64,000 bases of DNA from Ga0077560 sp046330435. Lineage in GTDB: Bacteria; Actinomycetota; Thermoleophilia; Miltoncostaeales; Miltoncostaeaceae. The notes below the pieces were generated by a model. That model saw nothing but the letters and a program-made list of their open reading frames with translations. It made no database searches and was not told where the DNA came from. Both the position numbers and the translations under genes were made by a program. This document shows, in pieces, positions 1 through 7,819 of this stretch; position 1 is the first letter of the stretch, and each line of letters starts with the position of its first letter. Where the stretch lies: contig JAXLST010000019.1 of the NCBI GenBank assembly GCA_046330435.1, forward strand, positions 1 through 64,000. Direction: 5' to 3'.

Positions 1-185
1 TCGAGGGCTTCGGGCGCGGCGCCGGCGACCGGCGCGAGGGCGGCGCACGCGGCGGGGAGTGGTTCACCGCCGAGGGCGTGAAGGGCTTCGCCGAGGCCGG
101 CATGCCGATGCTCGTGTTCGGCGGCCTGGTGATCGGCGCCGACCGGCTGCTGCGGGCCCGCAAGCGGCGCCTGCGCAACGCCTGA
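1..185 (+). CDS. C-terminus of unknown protein (partial)
   Basis: The 5' end lies outside the window; the first complete codon starts at base 3 and TGA ends at 185. About 60 residues are visible: a Gly/Arg-rich stretch, then a short hydrophobic segment (MPMLVFGGLVIGADRLL) and a strongly basic end (RARKRRLRNA). This looks like a C-terminal membrane anchor or re-entrant helix with a cytoplasmic positive tail. The family cannot be identified from this fragment. It converges on the gene ending at 187, with two bases between the stops. Confidence 0.55.
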   Translation, partial: EGFGRGAGDRREGGARGGEWFTAEGVKGFAEAGMPMLVFGGLVIGADRLLRARKRRLRNA

Positions 186-186
186 G

Positions 187-465
187 CTAGAGCACGAACC
201 CCGTGAACCGCGCCTCGGTGCCCGCACCGTGGTGCACCACCACCCGGGTGGGGCCCAGCGCCCCCTGATGCACCTCGGCGCACACCGCGCTGCCGTCCGG
301 CAGGTCGCCCCGCAGCACCAGGTCCCCGCCGGCGGTCTCCGCGCCGTCCACCGGCCGCCCGTCGATGCTGAGCGTCCAGCGGGCGCGGATCCAGCCGCTC
401 TCGCCCGTCACGGTGACGGTGTGGCCCGCGATGCGCAGGAAGTGCTCATCCCTGGTCCCCGGCAT
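187..465 (-). CDS. small beta-rich hypothetical protein (92 aa)
   Basis: A 92-residue protein starting MPGTRDEHFL, ATG at 463-465. It overlaps the last 20 bp of the upstream MFS gene, so it is probably translated by coupling and shares its mRNA. The sequence alternates hydrophobic and polar residues (HTVTVTGESGWIRARWTLS, LVLRGDLPDGSAVCAEV, TRVVVHHG), as expected for a small beta sandwich or barrel. There is no signal peptide or membrane segment. I do not recognise the family. The operon position suggests a role linked to the exporter, but that is inference only. Confidence 0.6.
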   Translation of the reverse strand: MPGTRDEHFLRIAGHTVTVTGESGWIRARWTLSIDGRPVDGAETAGGDLVLRGDLPDGSAVCAEVHQGALGPTRVVVHHGAGTEARFTGFVL

Positions 466-1720
466 GCACCACCGGTTCCCGCTGGGCGGCGCCCGAATCC
501 ACCGCGCCGGACGCGTGCCGTGTGCGGACCGCCAGCAGCAGCGGCAGCACCGCCAGGCCCACCGCACCGCCCACCAGCGACAGGGCGGCGAAGCTCGTGC
601 TCGCCACCACCACGCCGCTGCCCAGGCCGCCGGTGGCGCCCGCCAGGGCGAGGGCCACGTCCGCGCCGCCCTGGGTGCGGGCGCGGCGCTCCAGCGGCAC
701 CGAGTCGGTGAGCAGGGCGGTGCCGCCAACCACGCCCAGGTTCCAGCCCAGGCCGAGCAGGATCAGCGCCACGGCGACGGCGGGGATGGACTCCGCGGGC
801 GCCAGCGCCGCCACCACGCCGGCCGCGCCCAGGGTCATCGCGCCCGCCGCGATGAGCGGGCGCCGGCCCACGCGGTCCACCAGCCGCCCGGTGACTGGGG
901 AGGGGAGGAACATCGCCGCGATGTGCAGGCTGATCACCAGGCCCGCAGCCGACAGGGGCTGGCCGTGCTCGCGCATGTGCACGGGGGTCATGGTCATGAT
1001 CGCCAGCATCACCATCTGGCTCACCACCATCACGGTGGCGGCCAGGCGCACGGTGCGGGGGTCGTGCACGACGTCCACGGCGGGGCCGGTGTCCGCGATC
1101 TCGCCCAGGCGCTCCGCGCGGGCGATCAGCAGCGGGTCGGGACGCAGGAACAGCGCCACGATCACCGCCCCGCAGGCGTAGGCGGCGGAGGACAGGATGA
1201 ACGGCCCCGCGAGCTCGCGGATGCCGAAGTGCCGGGCAACCCCGGCCATCACGTCCACCAGGTTGGGCCCGATGACCGCCCCCACCGTGGTGCCCACCAG
1301 CACCGTGCTGATGGCCGTCGCCCGGCGGTCCGGGTGGGCGAGGTCCGCCCCCGCGTAGCGGGCCTGCAGGTTCGTCGCGACGCCCGAGCCGTACAGGAAC
1401 AGGCAGATGAGCAGCAGCGGGACGCTGTCGATCGCGGCCGCAAGGACGGTTCCGGCCCCGCCCACGGCGCCGGTGGCGAGGCCCACGGCGAGTCCCGGCC
1501 GCCGGCCGGCGCGCTGCGACAGCGCCCCCACCACGTACGCGGCCAGCGCCGACCCGCCGGTGAACAGTGCGGCGGGCACGCCGGCGAAGCCGGTGCCGCC
1601 GATCATGTCCTCCGCCAGCAGGGCGCCCACCGACACTCCCGCGCCCAGGCCCGCGCCGCTGAGCACCTGGGCGGCGAACAGCACGCGGAGGGTCCGGCGC
1701 TGCACCGCCTCGCGTTCCAC
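446..1720 (-). CDS. MFS transporter
   Basis: A 424-aa polytopic membrane protein of the major facilitator superfamily with about 12 predicted hydrophobic helices. It has the MFS-type cytoplasmic loop GRLVDRVGRRPLIAAG between helices 8 and 9, and a similar loop (SQRAGRRPGLAVG) between helices 2 and 3. Such proteins export or import small molecules using the proton gradient; the substrate cannot be told. The start is GTG at 1718-1720. TAGCAT lies seven bases upstream and there is no Shine-Dalgarno sequence, so the message is probably leaderless. The 3' end overlaps the small gene ending at 187. The C-terminal ~25 residues are hydrophilic. Confidence 0.85.
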   Translation of the reverse strand: MEREAVQRRTLRVLFAAQVLSGAGLGAGVSVGALLAEDMIGGTGFAGVPAALFTGGSALAAYVVGALSQRAGRRPGLAVGLATGAVGGAGTVLAAAIDSVPLLLICLFLYGSGVATNLQARYAGADLAHPDRRATAISTVLVGTTVGAVIGPNLVDVMAGVARHFGIRELAGPFILSSAAYACGAVIVALFLRPDPLLIARAERLGEIADTGPAVDVVHDPRTVRLAATVMVVSQMVMLAIMTMTPVHMREHGQPLSAAGLVISLHIAAMFLPSPVTGRLVDRVGRRPLIAAGAMTLGAAGVVAALAPAESIPAVAVALILLGLGWNLGVVGGTALLTDSVPLERRARTQGGADVALALAGATGGLGSGVVVASTSFAALSLVGGAVGLAVLPLLLAVRTRHASGAVDSGAAQREPVVHAGDQG

Positions 1721-1733
1721 GCGGGCGATGCTA
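1721..1733 (-). promoter_or_regulatory. -10 element, leaderless start of MFS gene
   Basis: TAGCAT (1733 to 1728 on the minus strand) is followed by 7 nt and then the GTG start codon. No purine-rich ribosome-binding site is present. It fits the TAnnnT-N6-8-start pattern seen repeatedly in this window. Confidence 0.5.
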
Positions 1734-1747
1734 GCGGTGGGCCGCCC

Positions 1748-2053
1748 TCAGCAGCCCAGCGCGTCCCGCAGCGTCCGGCACGCCTGCGCCATCCGCGGCG
1801 CTCGAAGCGTGGCGATGTGCCGCCGGAACGCGTCGCGCGGCAGCGTGTGGAGGTTGTCGAAGTTCACGACGCAGTCCGTCGGCACCCCGTCGGCCGCCGT
1901 CAGCTCGAACTCCGATGTCAGTCCGCGGGCCGTCCGCGTGAGGGCGGCCACCACGACGACGCCGATGCGATCGGCCGCCGGGTCACGCGTGAGGACCAGC
2001 ACCGGCCGGTCGCCGCCGGGTGCGGCGGCGAACCAGATCTCACCCCGACGCAT
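1748..2053 (-). CDS. MazF/PemK-type endoribonuclease toxin
   Basis: A 101-aa protein starting MRRGEIWFAA. The opening RRGEIW, followed by RPVLVLTRD and VVVVAALTRT, is the classic CcdB/MazF barrel start. TDCVVNFDNLHTLPR matches the conserved strand carrying the active-site polar residues of PemK/MazF mRNA interferases. The ATG at 2051-2053 lies inside the last 14 bases of the antitoxin gene, giving tight translational coupling. Toxins of this family cleave single-stranded mRNA in specific short motifs and are neutralised by the co-encoded antitoxin. Expression is presumably controlled by the palindrome at 2290-2317. Confidence 0.85.
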   Translation of the reverse strand: MRRGEIWFAAAPGGDRPVLVLTRDPAADRIGVVVVAALTRTARGLTSEFELTAADGVPTDCVVNFDNLHTLPRDAFRRHIATLRAPRMAQACRTLRDALGC

Positions 2054-2294
2054 CCGACCAGTCCGCCCAGTCCTCGGCGGGGCCCCAGTCGGCGGCGTCC
2101 GCCAGGGCACGCTCGCCGGCCGTCGGCGGCATGCGGTCCCAGGCCTCGATGTCCGCCTCGGCGGCGAGGCGGGTCAGATGGGCGCGCAGGGCATCCCGGA
2201 GCAGGTCGGAGCGGTCCTGCCCGAGCCGCGTCGCCCAGTCCCGCACCGCGTCCGCGTCCCGGTCGTCGACGCGGAAGCTCAGCATCGTCGTCAT
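2040..2294 (-). CDS. ribbon-helix-helix antitoxin of MazEF-like pair
   Basis: An 84-aa protein starting MTTMLSFRVDDRD. The N-terminal strand (LSFRVDD) followed by helices (AVRDWATRLGQDRSDLLRDA) is the ribbon-helix-helix DNA-binding fold. The C-terminal ~40 residues are acidic and Trp-rich (AEDWADWSDASG), typical of the disordered toxin-wrapping segment. It is upstream of and overlaps the toxin. The ATG at 2292-2294 lies 6 nt after TAGCCT with no Shine-Dalgarno sequence. It is expected to bind the toxin and repress its own promoter. Confidence 0.85.
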   Translation of the reverse strand: MTTMLSFRVDDRDADAVRDWATRLGQDRSDLLRDALRAHLTRLAAEADIEAWDRMPPTAGERALADAADWGPAEDWADWSDASG

Positions 2295-2317
2295 ACGTGC
2301 AGGCTAGTGCGTATGAC
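2290..2317. promoter_or_regulatory. palindromic operator over toxin-antitoxin start
   Basis: Perfect 8-bp inverted repeat: GTCATACG at 2290-2297 and CGTATGAC at 2310-2317, with a 12-nt spacer. It brackets the -10 box and covers the antitoxin start codon, the position expected for autoregulation by a ribbon-helix-helix antitoxin dimer. Confidence 0.6.
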
Positions 2318-2330
2318 AGCCGACCCTCAA
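2301..2330 (-). promoter_or_regulatory. promoter of toxin-antitoxin operon
   Basis: On the minus strand TTGAGG (2330-2325), an 18-nt spacer and TAGCCT (2306-2301), followed by 6 nt and the ATG of the antitoxin. This suggests a leaderless transcript. Confidence 0.55.
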
Positions 2331-2339
2331 GGGGCGCGG

Positions 2340-3963
2340 TCAGCCGGTGAGCCAGACCGCCGCGTCGGGCGGTAACTCGCGGCCGTCCGCGTCCCCGGGG
2401 AGGCTCGCCAGCGCCACCGTCCCGGGCGGCAGTGAAACCGGCGCGTCCCCGCAGTTGACGACGCACACCACGCCGGGCTCGCGGGTGAACGCGACCACGT
2501 CGCGGCCGAGGTCCAGCCACCGCAGGCTCGCCCCGCCGCCGGCGCCCAGGGCGGGCAGCTCCCGCCGCAGTCGCAGGGCCCGCCGGTACAGGGAGAGCAT
2601 CGAGTCCGGGTCGTCCTCCTGGGCGCGCACCGACAGGCTCGCCCAGGACGGCGGCTGCGGCAGCCACGGCTCGGCGTCGCCGAAGCCCAGCGACGGGCCG
2701 TCCGGTTCCCACGGCAGGGGCACGCGGCAGCCGTCCCGGCCGCGCTCGGTGCGTCCCGACCGCTCCCAGGTGGGGTCCTGCAGCAGCTCCTCCGGCAGGT
2801 CCTCCACCTCCTCCAGCCCCAGCTCCTCGCCCTGGTACAGGTACGCGGCGCCGGGCAGGGCGAGCATGAGCAGCAGCGCCGCCCGGGCGCGCCGCCGGCC
2901 CAGCACCAGGTCGGAGGGGCCGCCGCCCTCCGGCCGGCCCAGCCGGGTGGCGTGCCGGACGATGTCGTGGTTGCTGAGCACCCAGGTCACCGGGGCGCCC
3001 ACCGCGTCGTGCGCGGCGAGCGAGCGGGTCGCGCGCTCCCGCAGGCGCGCGGCGTCCCACCCGGCGAACACGAACTGGAAGTCGAAGGCGCTGTGCAGCT
3101 CGTCGGGGCGCAGGTACCGGGCCAGCCGGTCCGGCGAGTCCACCCACGCCTCGGCGACGAACACCCGCGGCGGGTCGTACCGGTCGGCCAGCGCCCGCCA
3201 GTCACGGTAGATGTCGTGCACGCCGGGGCGGTCCCAGTGCGGGTGGTCCTCCCGGTCGGGCGGCGCCAGCAGGTGCTCCTCCTGGATCCCCAGGTCCGGC
3301 AGGTCCGGGTGCTTGATGAGCCCGTTGGCGACGTCGATGCGGAAGCCGTCGACGCCCATGTCGAACCAGAACGCGAGGATCGACAGGAACTCCTCCCAGA
3401 ACCTCCGGGTGGTCCCACGCGAGGTCCGGCTGGCGCGGGTCGAACAGGTGCAGGTACCACTCGCCGTCGGCCACCCGCGTCCACGCCGGGCCGCCGAACA
3501 CCGACCGCCAGTCGTTGGGCGGCGTCGCCCCGTCCGGCCCCTTGCCCGGCCGGAACACGTACCGGGCGCGCTCCGGCGAGCCGGGCCCGCCGGCCAGCGC
3601 CGCCCGGAACCACGCGTGCTCGTCGGAGGTGTGGTTGGGGACGATGTCCAGGATCACCCGGAGCCCCAGGCCATGGGCCTCGGCGATGAACGCCCGGGCG
3701 TCGTCCAGGGTGCCGAACGCCGGGTCGACGTCCCGGTAGTCGGCGACGTCGTAGCCGCCGTCGGCCTGCGGGGACGGGTACCAGGGGTTGATCCACACCG
3801 CGTCCACGCCCAGCGTCGCCAGGTGCGGCAGGCGCCGCCGGATCCCGGCGACGTCCCCCAGCCCGTCGCCGTTGCCGTCGGCGAAGCTGCGGATGTACAG
3901 CTGGTAGGTGACGGCCGACCGCCACCAGGCATCGGCGCCGTGGCGCGCTGGAAACGTTGTCAT
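2340..3963 (-). pseudogene. GH13 alpha-glucosidase / oligo-1,6-glucosidase, frameshifted
   Basis: Glycoside hydrolase family 13 enzyme split by one frameshift. The upstream part (from ATG 3963, MTTFPARHGADAWW) carries YQLYIRSFADGNGDGLGD, the VDAVWINPWYPSP strand and VILDIVPNHTSDEH. The downstream part carries the catalytic nucleophile (GFRIDVANG), the acid/base Glu (VFVAEAW) and the LSNHDIVRH aspartate. The frame changes near 3399: removing one base restores PEVWEEFLSILAFWFDMG and a 540-aa protein, a normal family length. All catalytic residues remain, so the break may be a sequencing indel rather than decay. It would hydrolyse alpha-1,4/1,6-linked oligosaccharides or disaccharides in the cytoplasm (no signal peptide). 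The start follows TACGTT by 6 nt without a ribosome-binding site. Confidence 0.8.
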
Positions 3964-3969
3964 TCCCCA

Positions 3970-3975
3970 AACGTA
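3970..3975 (-). promoter_or_regulatory. -10 element, leaderless start of alpha-glucosidase
   Basis: TACGTT on the minus strand, 6 nt before the ATG at 3963, with no Shine-Dalgarno sequence between them. Confidence 0.5.
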
Positions 3976-4064
3976 CCCCGTTCCGGGGCCCGGCCACACC
4001 GGCGCCCCGGATGCCGGGTCGGAGCCCGGTGTGACGGAATGCCGCGCGGCGGCGGATGGGTGAT

Positions 4065-4871
4065 ATGACGCCATCCGTGACCCGCCTGCTCACCCTGACC
4101 CTGCTGCTCGTCCTGGCGCTCGGCCTCGCGGCCTGCGGCGACGACCCGCCCGACGGCGGGGCGGCCGCCGCGCCCGCCACCGCGCTCCAGCTGAGCTTCT
4201 GGATCGAGGGGAAGGGCGACGGGACCGAGGGGCCGGTGCAGTCGACGGTCACGTGCGCCGACGACGCGGCCGACGCGGACTGCGCCGCGCTGCTGGCGGT
4301 GGCGGCGGACGTGTGGGCGCCGGTGCCCGCCGACGCGCCCTGCACCAAGATCTACGGCGGGCCGGGGGTGATGCGCGTGAGCGGGACCGTCGGCGGCCGC
4401 CCCGTCGACAGCACCTTCACCCGCAGCGGCGGCTGCGAGATCCGCCGCTGGGACGCCGTGGTGCCGCTCCTGCAGCGCATGGCGGTGCCCGACGCCGCCC
4501 CGTCGACCACCACCGTCACCACGCGCGAGCCCCCGCCGTCCGGTCCCACCTCGCTCACGCTCACCTGGTTCCCCAAGGGTCCCGACGCGCCGGAGGGGAA
4601 ACGGGTGCTGACGGTCACCTGCCCGGAGGTGCCCGCGGACACCGACAAGGACTGCCAGGAGCTCATCTCCCAGGCCCAGACGGACCTGTTCAACGCCGAG
4701 CTGCCGCCGGGCACCGTGTGCACCGAGATCTACGGCGGGCCGCAGACGCTGCGGGTGCGCGGCACCCTGTCCGGCCGGCGTATCGACACCACCTTCAGCC
4801 GCACCGACGGCTGCCAGATCGACCGGTGGGACCGGGCCGCGCCGCTGCTGCTGCGCATGGGCAGGTCATAG
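4065..4871 (+). CDS. two-domain SSI-like protease-inhibitor lipoprotein
   Basis: 268-aa lipoprotein: a hydrophobic leader ends in the lipobox LAAC, with Cys24 as the lipidated residue. Two homologous domains follow (about residues 40-140 and 165-268). Each holds a Cys before IYGGP, a strand ending in G(R)xxxxTF(T/S)R, and a GGC/DGC(E/Q)IxRWD block. This is the pattern of the Streptomyces subtilisin inhibitor (SSI) fold and its actinobacterial relatives. A Thr/Pro linker (around residues 145-163) separates the domains. The ATG at 4065 is chosen because GGATGGG precedes it; an ATG at 4056 is possible. It probably sits on the outer face of the membrane and could inhibit serine proteases, but reactive-site residues cannot be assigned with certainty. 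Confidence 0.75.
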   Translation: MTPSVTRLLTLTLLLVLALGLAACGDDPPDGGAAAAPATALQLSFWIEGKGDGTEGPVQSTVTCADDAADADCAALLAVAADVWAPVPADAPCTKIYGGPGVMRVSGTVGGRPVDSTFTRSGGCEIRRWDAVVPLLQRMAVPDAAPSTTTVTTREPPPSGPTSLTLTWFPKGPDAPEGKRVLTVTCPEVPADTDKDCQELISQAQTDLFNAELPPGTVCTEIYGGPQTLRVRGTLSGRRIDTTFSRTDGCQIDRWDRAAPLLLRMGRS

Positions 4872-4959
4872 GGCGAGACGTTCCCTGGCGCGGCGTTCAG
4901 GTTCGCCGCGCCGCCGCCGATGCGGGGGCCAACACGGCAACCTGCGTCGCGGAGACACG

Positions 4960-5457
4960 GTGGGACGCCTCACGAGCGTCACCGTTGCGGGAATCGGGCT
5001 GGCGACCAGCCGGATCGCCGACGCCCCCGACTCGGCCCACGAGGTGGTCGAGGGCCGCGCCTACGTCCACCCGGCGCCGCACGCCGAGGAGCCCGGCTGG
5101 TGCGGGTACCTGGTGCGGGACGGCGTCCTGCACCTCAACGTGCCGGCCGCGATGGACTGGCTGCCGGTCGCCGACCTGGACCACCTGCCGGAGGGCCGGT
5201 GGATGCGGGTGACCACCGGCGACCGCCTGCTGGTGGTGCCGTTCGAGCTCCGCCGCGACGGGGAGCGCCTGGAGGCCCGGTGGCTCGACGCCGACGGCGC
5301 CCTGCTGGACCCGGACGCCGGCGCGCCCATGCGCAGCGGCCTGCAGCGCGTCGCCGTGCGCCGCTACGCACCGCCGGAGCGCATGGAGCGGTGGCTCGCG
5401 ATGGGCGGCTGGTACCGCCTCACCGGCTGGAACGCCGGCTGGGAGACCGCCGCCTGA
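4960..5457 (+). CDS. unknown protein, paralogue of the next gene
   Basis: 165 aa, GTG start at 4960 preceded by GGAG at 4951-4954. It shares with the downstream gene a long conserved pattern: YVHP, PGW(C/S)G(Y/F), VLH(L/V)N.PAAM.WLP, LPEGRW(M/V)R(V/I)T, PFELRR, RWL..DG.L, YAP, MERWLA.GGW. There is no signal peptide or membrane helix. Trp, Pro and Arg are abundant and the pattern is mainly beta, so it may be a cytoplasmic globular domain. I do not recognise the family. The two genes form a tandem duplication, 111 bp apart. Confidence 0.65.
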   Translation: MGRLTSVTVAGIGLATSRIADAPDSAHEVVEGRAYVHPAPHAEEPGWCGYLVRDGVLHLNVPAAMDWLPVADLDHLPEGRWMRVTTGDRLLVVPFELRRDGERLEARWLDADGALLDPDAGAPMRSGLQRVAVRRYAPPERMERWLAMGGWYRLTGWNAGWETAA

Positions 5458-5568
5458 GGCTCCGTTACGCGCCTGTTGCGCAATTCGGGGCTCCACCGGA
5501 TGCACACGGGCCGCGCGAACGCCGAGGATCCCGCAGGGGACGCGTTCACGCGATCAGAGGAAGCCAGC

Positions 5569-6030
5569 ATGAGCACGAGCATCGTCACGGACGCCGGTGT
5601 CGGCCTCGCCGCGAGCCCGTTGCCGCACGTCGCCGGCGTCGCGCAGGTCGTGCGCGACCACCAGGCCTACGTGCACCCGCGCCCCCGGTTCGACCGCCCG
5701 GGGTGGTCGGGATTCCACGTCACCGGCGACGTCCTGCACGTGAACGACCCCGCCGCGATGGCGTGGCTGCCCGCCGGTGAGCTGGGCGACCTGCCCGAGG
5801 GCCGGTGGGTGCGGATCACCGACCACGAGGGACGGCTGGCGACGCCCTTCGAGCTCCGCCGGCACCTGGACGCCCTCGAGGTGCGGTGGCTCGGGTGCGA
5901 CGGCACGCTGTACCCCGTCGACGGGCCCGCCCAGGCCGACGCCGAGCCGGACGCGGACCGCTACGCGCCGGCCGCCGCGATGGAGCGCTGGCTGGCGTTC
6001 GGGGGGTGGCAGCGCCTGCCCGTGTGGTGA
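5569..6030 (+). CDS. unknown protein, tandem paralogue
   Basis: 153 aa, beginning MSTSIVTDAGVG. The ATG at 5569 is chosen because AGAGGAAG lies at the right distance upstream; in-frame codons further upstream have no ribosome-binding site. It is a clear paralogue of the preceding protein over most of its length (YVHPRPRFDRPGWSGFHV, LPEGRWVRIT, PFELRR, MERWLAFGGWQRL). The extra C-terminal segment of the first copy is missing. Function unknown. Confidence 0.7.
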   Translation: MSTSIVTDAGVGLAASPLPHVAGVAQVVRDHQAYVHPRPRFDRPGWSGFHVTGDVLHVNDPAAMAWLPAGELGDLPEGRWVRITDHEGRLATPFELRRHLDALEVRWLGCDGTLYPVDGPAQADAEPDADRYAPAAAMERWLAFGGWQRLPVW

Positions 6031-6129
6031 CCCCGGTTTGGGCAGCCCCCAGCGCGGGGTAGGAGAGGCGCAGCGCCCGGGGGCGGCCCACACTCCCCCG
6101 CGGCGCGCCCCCGCCACCGAGGAGATGGG

Positions 6130-6252
6130 ATGGGCACGTTGCTCCGCAGGATGATCGTCGTCGCGGCTCCCGTGGTGTGGAGCCAGTACCGCAAGCGCAA
6201 GCGGAAGCAGCGCGACGCGCGCAACGCCGCGCCGCCCGCCCCCCGGGGCTGA
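6130..6252 (+). CDS. 40-aa single-helix membrane peptide
   Basis: Short reading frame ATG 6130 to TGA 6252, preceded by GAGGAG at ideal spacing. The peptide is MGTLLRRMIVVAAPVVW, followed by a basic tail (SQYRKRKRKQRDARNA) and Pro. The layout suggests one short membrane helix and a cytoplasmic basic end. The ribosome-binding site and the gap between known genes support it, but there is no family match I can name. Confidence 0.5.
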   Translation: MGTLLRRMIVVAAPVVWSQYRKRKRKQRDARNAAPPAPRG

Positions 6253-6374
6253 GGCGCCGCCGACGCGCACTGTCGCGCCGCTGACACAGCAGGTGTCGTG
6301 GTGGGGGCGGAGCGGGTCCCCGCCACGGCGGACGCTTGGGACGAGGCAACCACCCCATCCCAGGAGTCACCCCG

Positions 6375-7628
6375 ATGACCGCCCGCCGCATGACCGCACT
6401 CGTCGCCGCGCTCGGCCTCCTCGCCGTCGCCGGACCCGCCGCCGCCGCCCGCGGGATCGCGCCGCCGCCGCCGGCCACCCCGCCCCCGCCCACGGCCTCG
6501 TTCACGATCGCGCCGTCCACCGCGGCCACCGGCGCGCTGGTCACCTTCGACGCCAACGGCTCGAGGTTCGACCGCCGCACCCCGCTCACCTACCGGTGGG
6601 ACTTCGATGGTGACGGCACCTACGACCTCGAGACCGACAGCAGGATCGTCACGTTCCGGTACCTCACCCCCGGGCCGCGGGACGTCGCCCTGCAGGTCGT
6701 GGAACCCCCGTACGGCGACGCTCCCGACCAGACCGACACCACGACCCGCCGCATCCAGGTGATCGACCACCCCGCGCCGCTCGCGCGGATCCTCAACCCG
6801 CCCGCGGCCGTGCTCGTGCACGAGCCGGTGACCCTGCACGGCGCCGCCACGTACCTGAGCGACACCGACGTGGTCTACGCGTGGGAGCTCGACGGCAACC
6901 TCGGCCGCCGGTCCTCGTCACCCGACCTCGATCTCGCGTTCACCACCCCCGGCGCCCACACCGTCCGCCTGTTCGTGACCGACAGCCTCGGCTCGGTGTC
7001 GTCCGCCACGGCCGTGATCCGCGTGCACACCCCGCCGGTCGCCGCCTTCACGGCGCAGGGCCCCGCGGTCGCCGGTTCCCAGGTCATCCTGGACGGCGGC
7101 GCCTCCAGCGACGACGGCGCCGTGGTGCGCTACGAGTGGGACACCGACGGCAACGGCACGTACGAGACCGACGCCGGGCCGTTCCCCGCCCACTTCGTCA
7201 CCTTCGCGACGCCCGGCGTCCACCGGGTGGGCCTGCGGGTGACCGACGCCGACGGCGCCACCGGGACCACCACGCGGGACATCACCGTCGCGAGCGCGAC
7301 GCCCGACGTCGGCCCGCCGCCGCCCCAGCCGACGGTGCGCGCCGTCCGCGGCCGCGTCGCCATCCCCGTGAGCTGCCCGCCCGGCCCCGCCCGCACCGTC
7401 ACCGTCCGCCTGCGCGGAACCGGCACCCTGGCCGGGAAGCTCCTGGGCGCCGCGACGCTCCGCGTCACCGGCGGCGGGAGCGGCACCGCGAGCATCCCGC
7501 TGTCCTCAGCCGCGCTGCGCGAGCTGGGCCGCGCCCACACGCTGCGCACCACGCTGGTCACCCGCATCGCCGCCGCCGCCGCGTCGGCGCCCGTGGTCAC
7601 GCGCGGGCCGCTGGCGATCACCGGCTGA
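6375..7628 (+). CDS. secreted PKD-repeat protein
   Basis: 417 aa with a signal peptide (about residues 1-25, ending GPAAAA), a Pro-rich linker and three PKD/immunoglobulin-like domains: about 33-130 (YRWDFDGDGTYD), 132-215 (YAWELDG) and 217-305 (YEWDTDGNGTYE). A ~100-residue C-terminal beta domain (VRLRGTGTLAGKLLG) is shared with the next gene. The D.DG.G(T)Y motif is typical of Ca-binding PKD folds found in surface and adhesion proteins. The ATG at 6375 follows AGGAG. It is paralogous to the gene at 7820. No catalytic domain is present; it is likely a structural or adhesive exoprotein. Confidence 0.8.
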   Translation: MTARRMTALVAALGLLAVAGPAAAARGIAPPPPATPPPPTASFTIAPSTAATGALVTFDANGSRFDRRTPLTYRWDFDGDGTYDLETDSRIVTFRYLTPGPRDVALQVVEPPYGDAPDQTDTTTRRIQVIDHPAPLARILNPPAAVLVHEPVTLHGAATYLSDTDVVYAWELDGNLGRRSSSPDLDLAFTTPGAHTVRLFVTDSLGSVSSATAVIRVHTPPVAAFTAQGPAVAGSQVILDGGASSDDGAVVRYEWDTDGNGTYETDAGPFPAHFVTFATPGVHRVGLRVTDADGATGTTTRDITVASATPDVGPPPPQPTVRAVRGRVAIPVSCPPGPARTVTVRLRGTGTLAGKLLGAATLRVTGGGSGTASIPLSSAALRELGRAHTLRTTLVTRIAAAAASAPVVTRGPLAITG

Positions 7629-7644
7629 GGCACCCCATCGGTGC

Positions 7645-7716
7645 GGCCTCCCCGCGCCGGAGGCCCCACCGGTCCCCGCGCCACCACGGCCGGGCGGCAC
7701 GCGCCGCCCGGCCGTG
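7645..7716 (+). terminator. double hairpin terminator
   Basis: Two stem-loops follow the stop at 7628. The first is GGCCTCC/GGAGGCC (7645-7651 and 7659-7665). The second is a perfect 14-bp stem CACGGCCGGGCGGC/GCCGCCCGGCCGTG (7685-7698 and 7703-7716) with a 4-nt loop. There is no T-tract, as is usual in actinobacteria. Confidence 0.65.
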
Positions 7717-7819
7717 TCGCGTGGTTGACACAAGCTGCGTCGCGCGGTGAACGGAACGCGGAGGCCGTCCGGACGACCATGGGTCCAGTTCAGTCACCCC
7801 GGTCACCAAGGAGCCAGCC

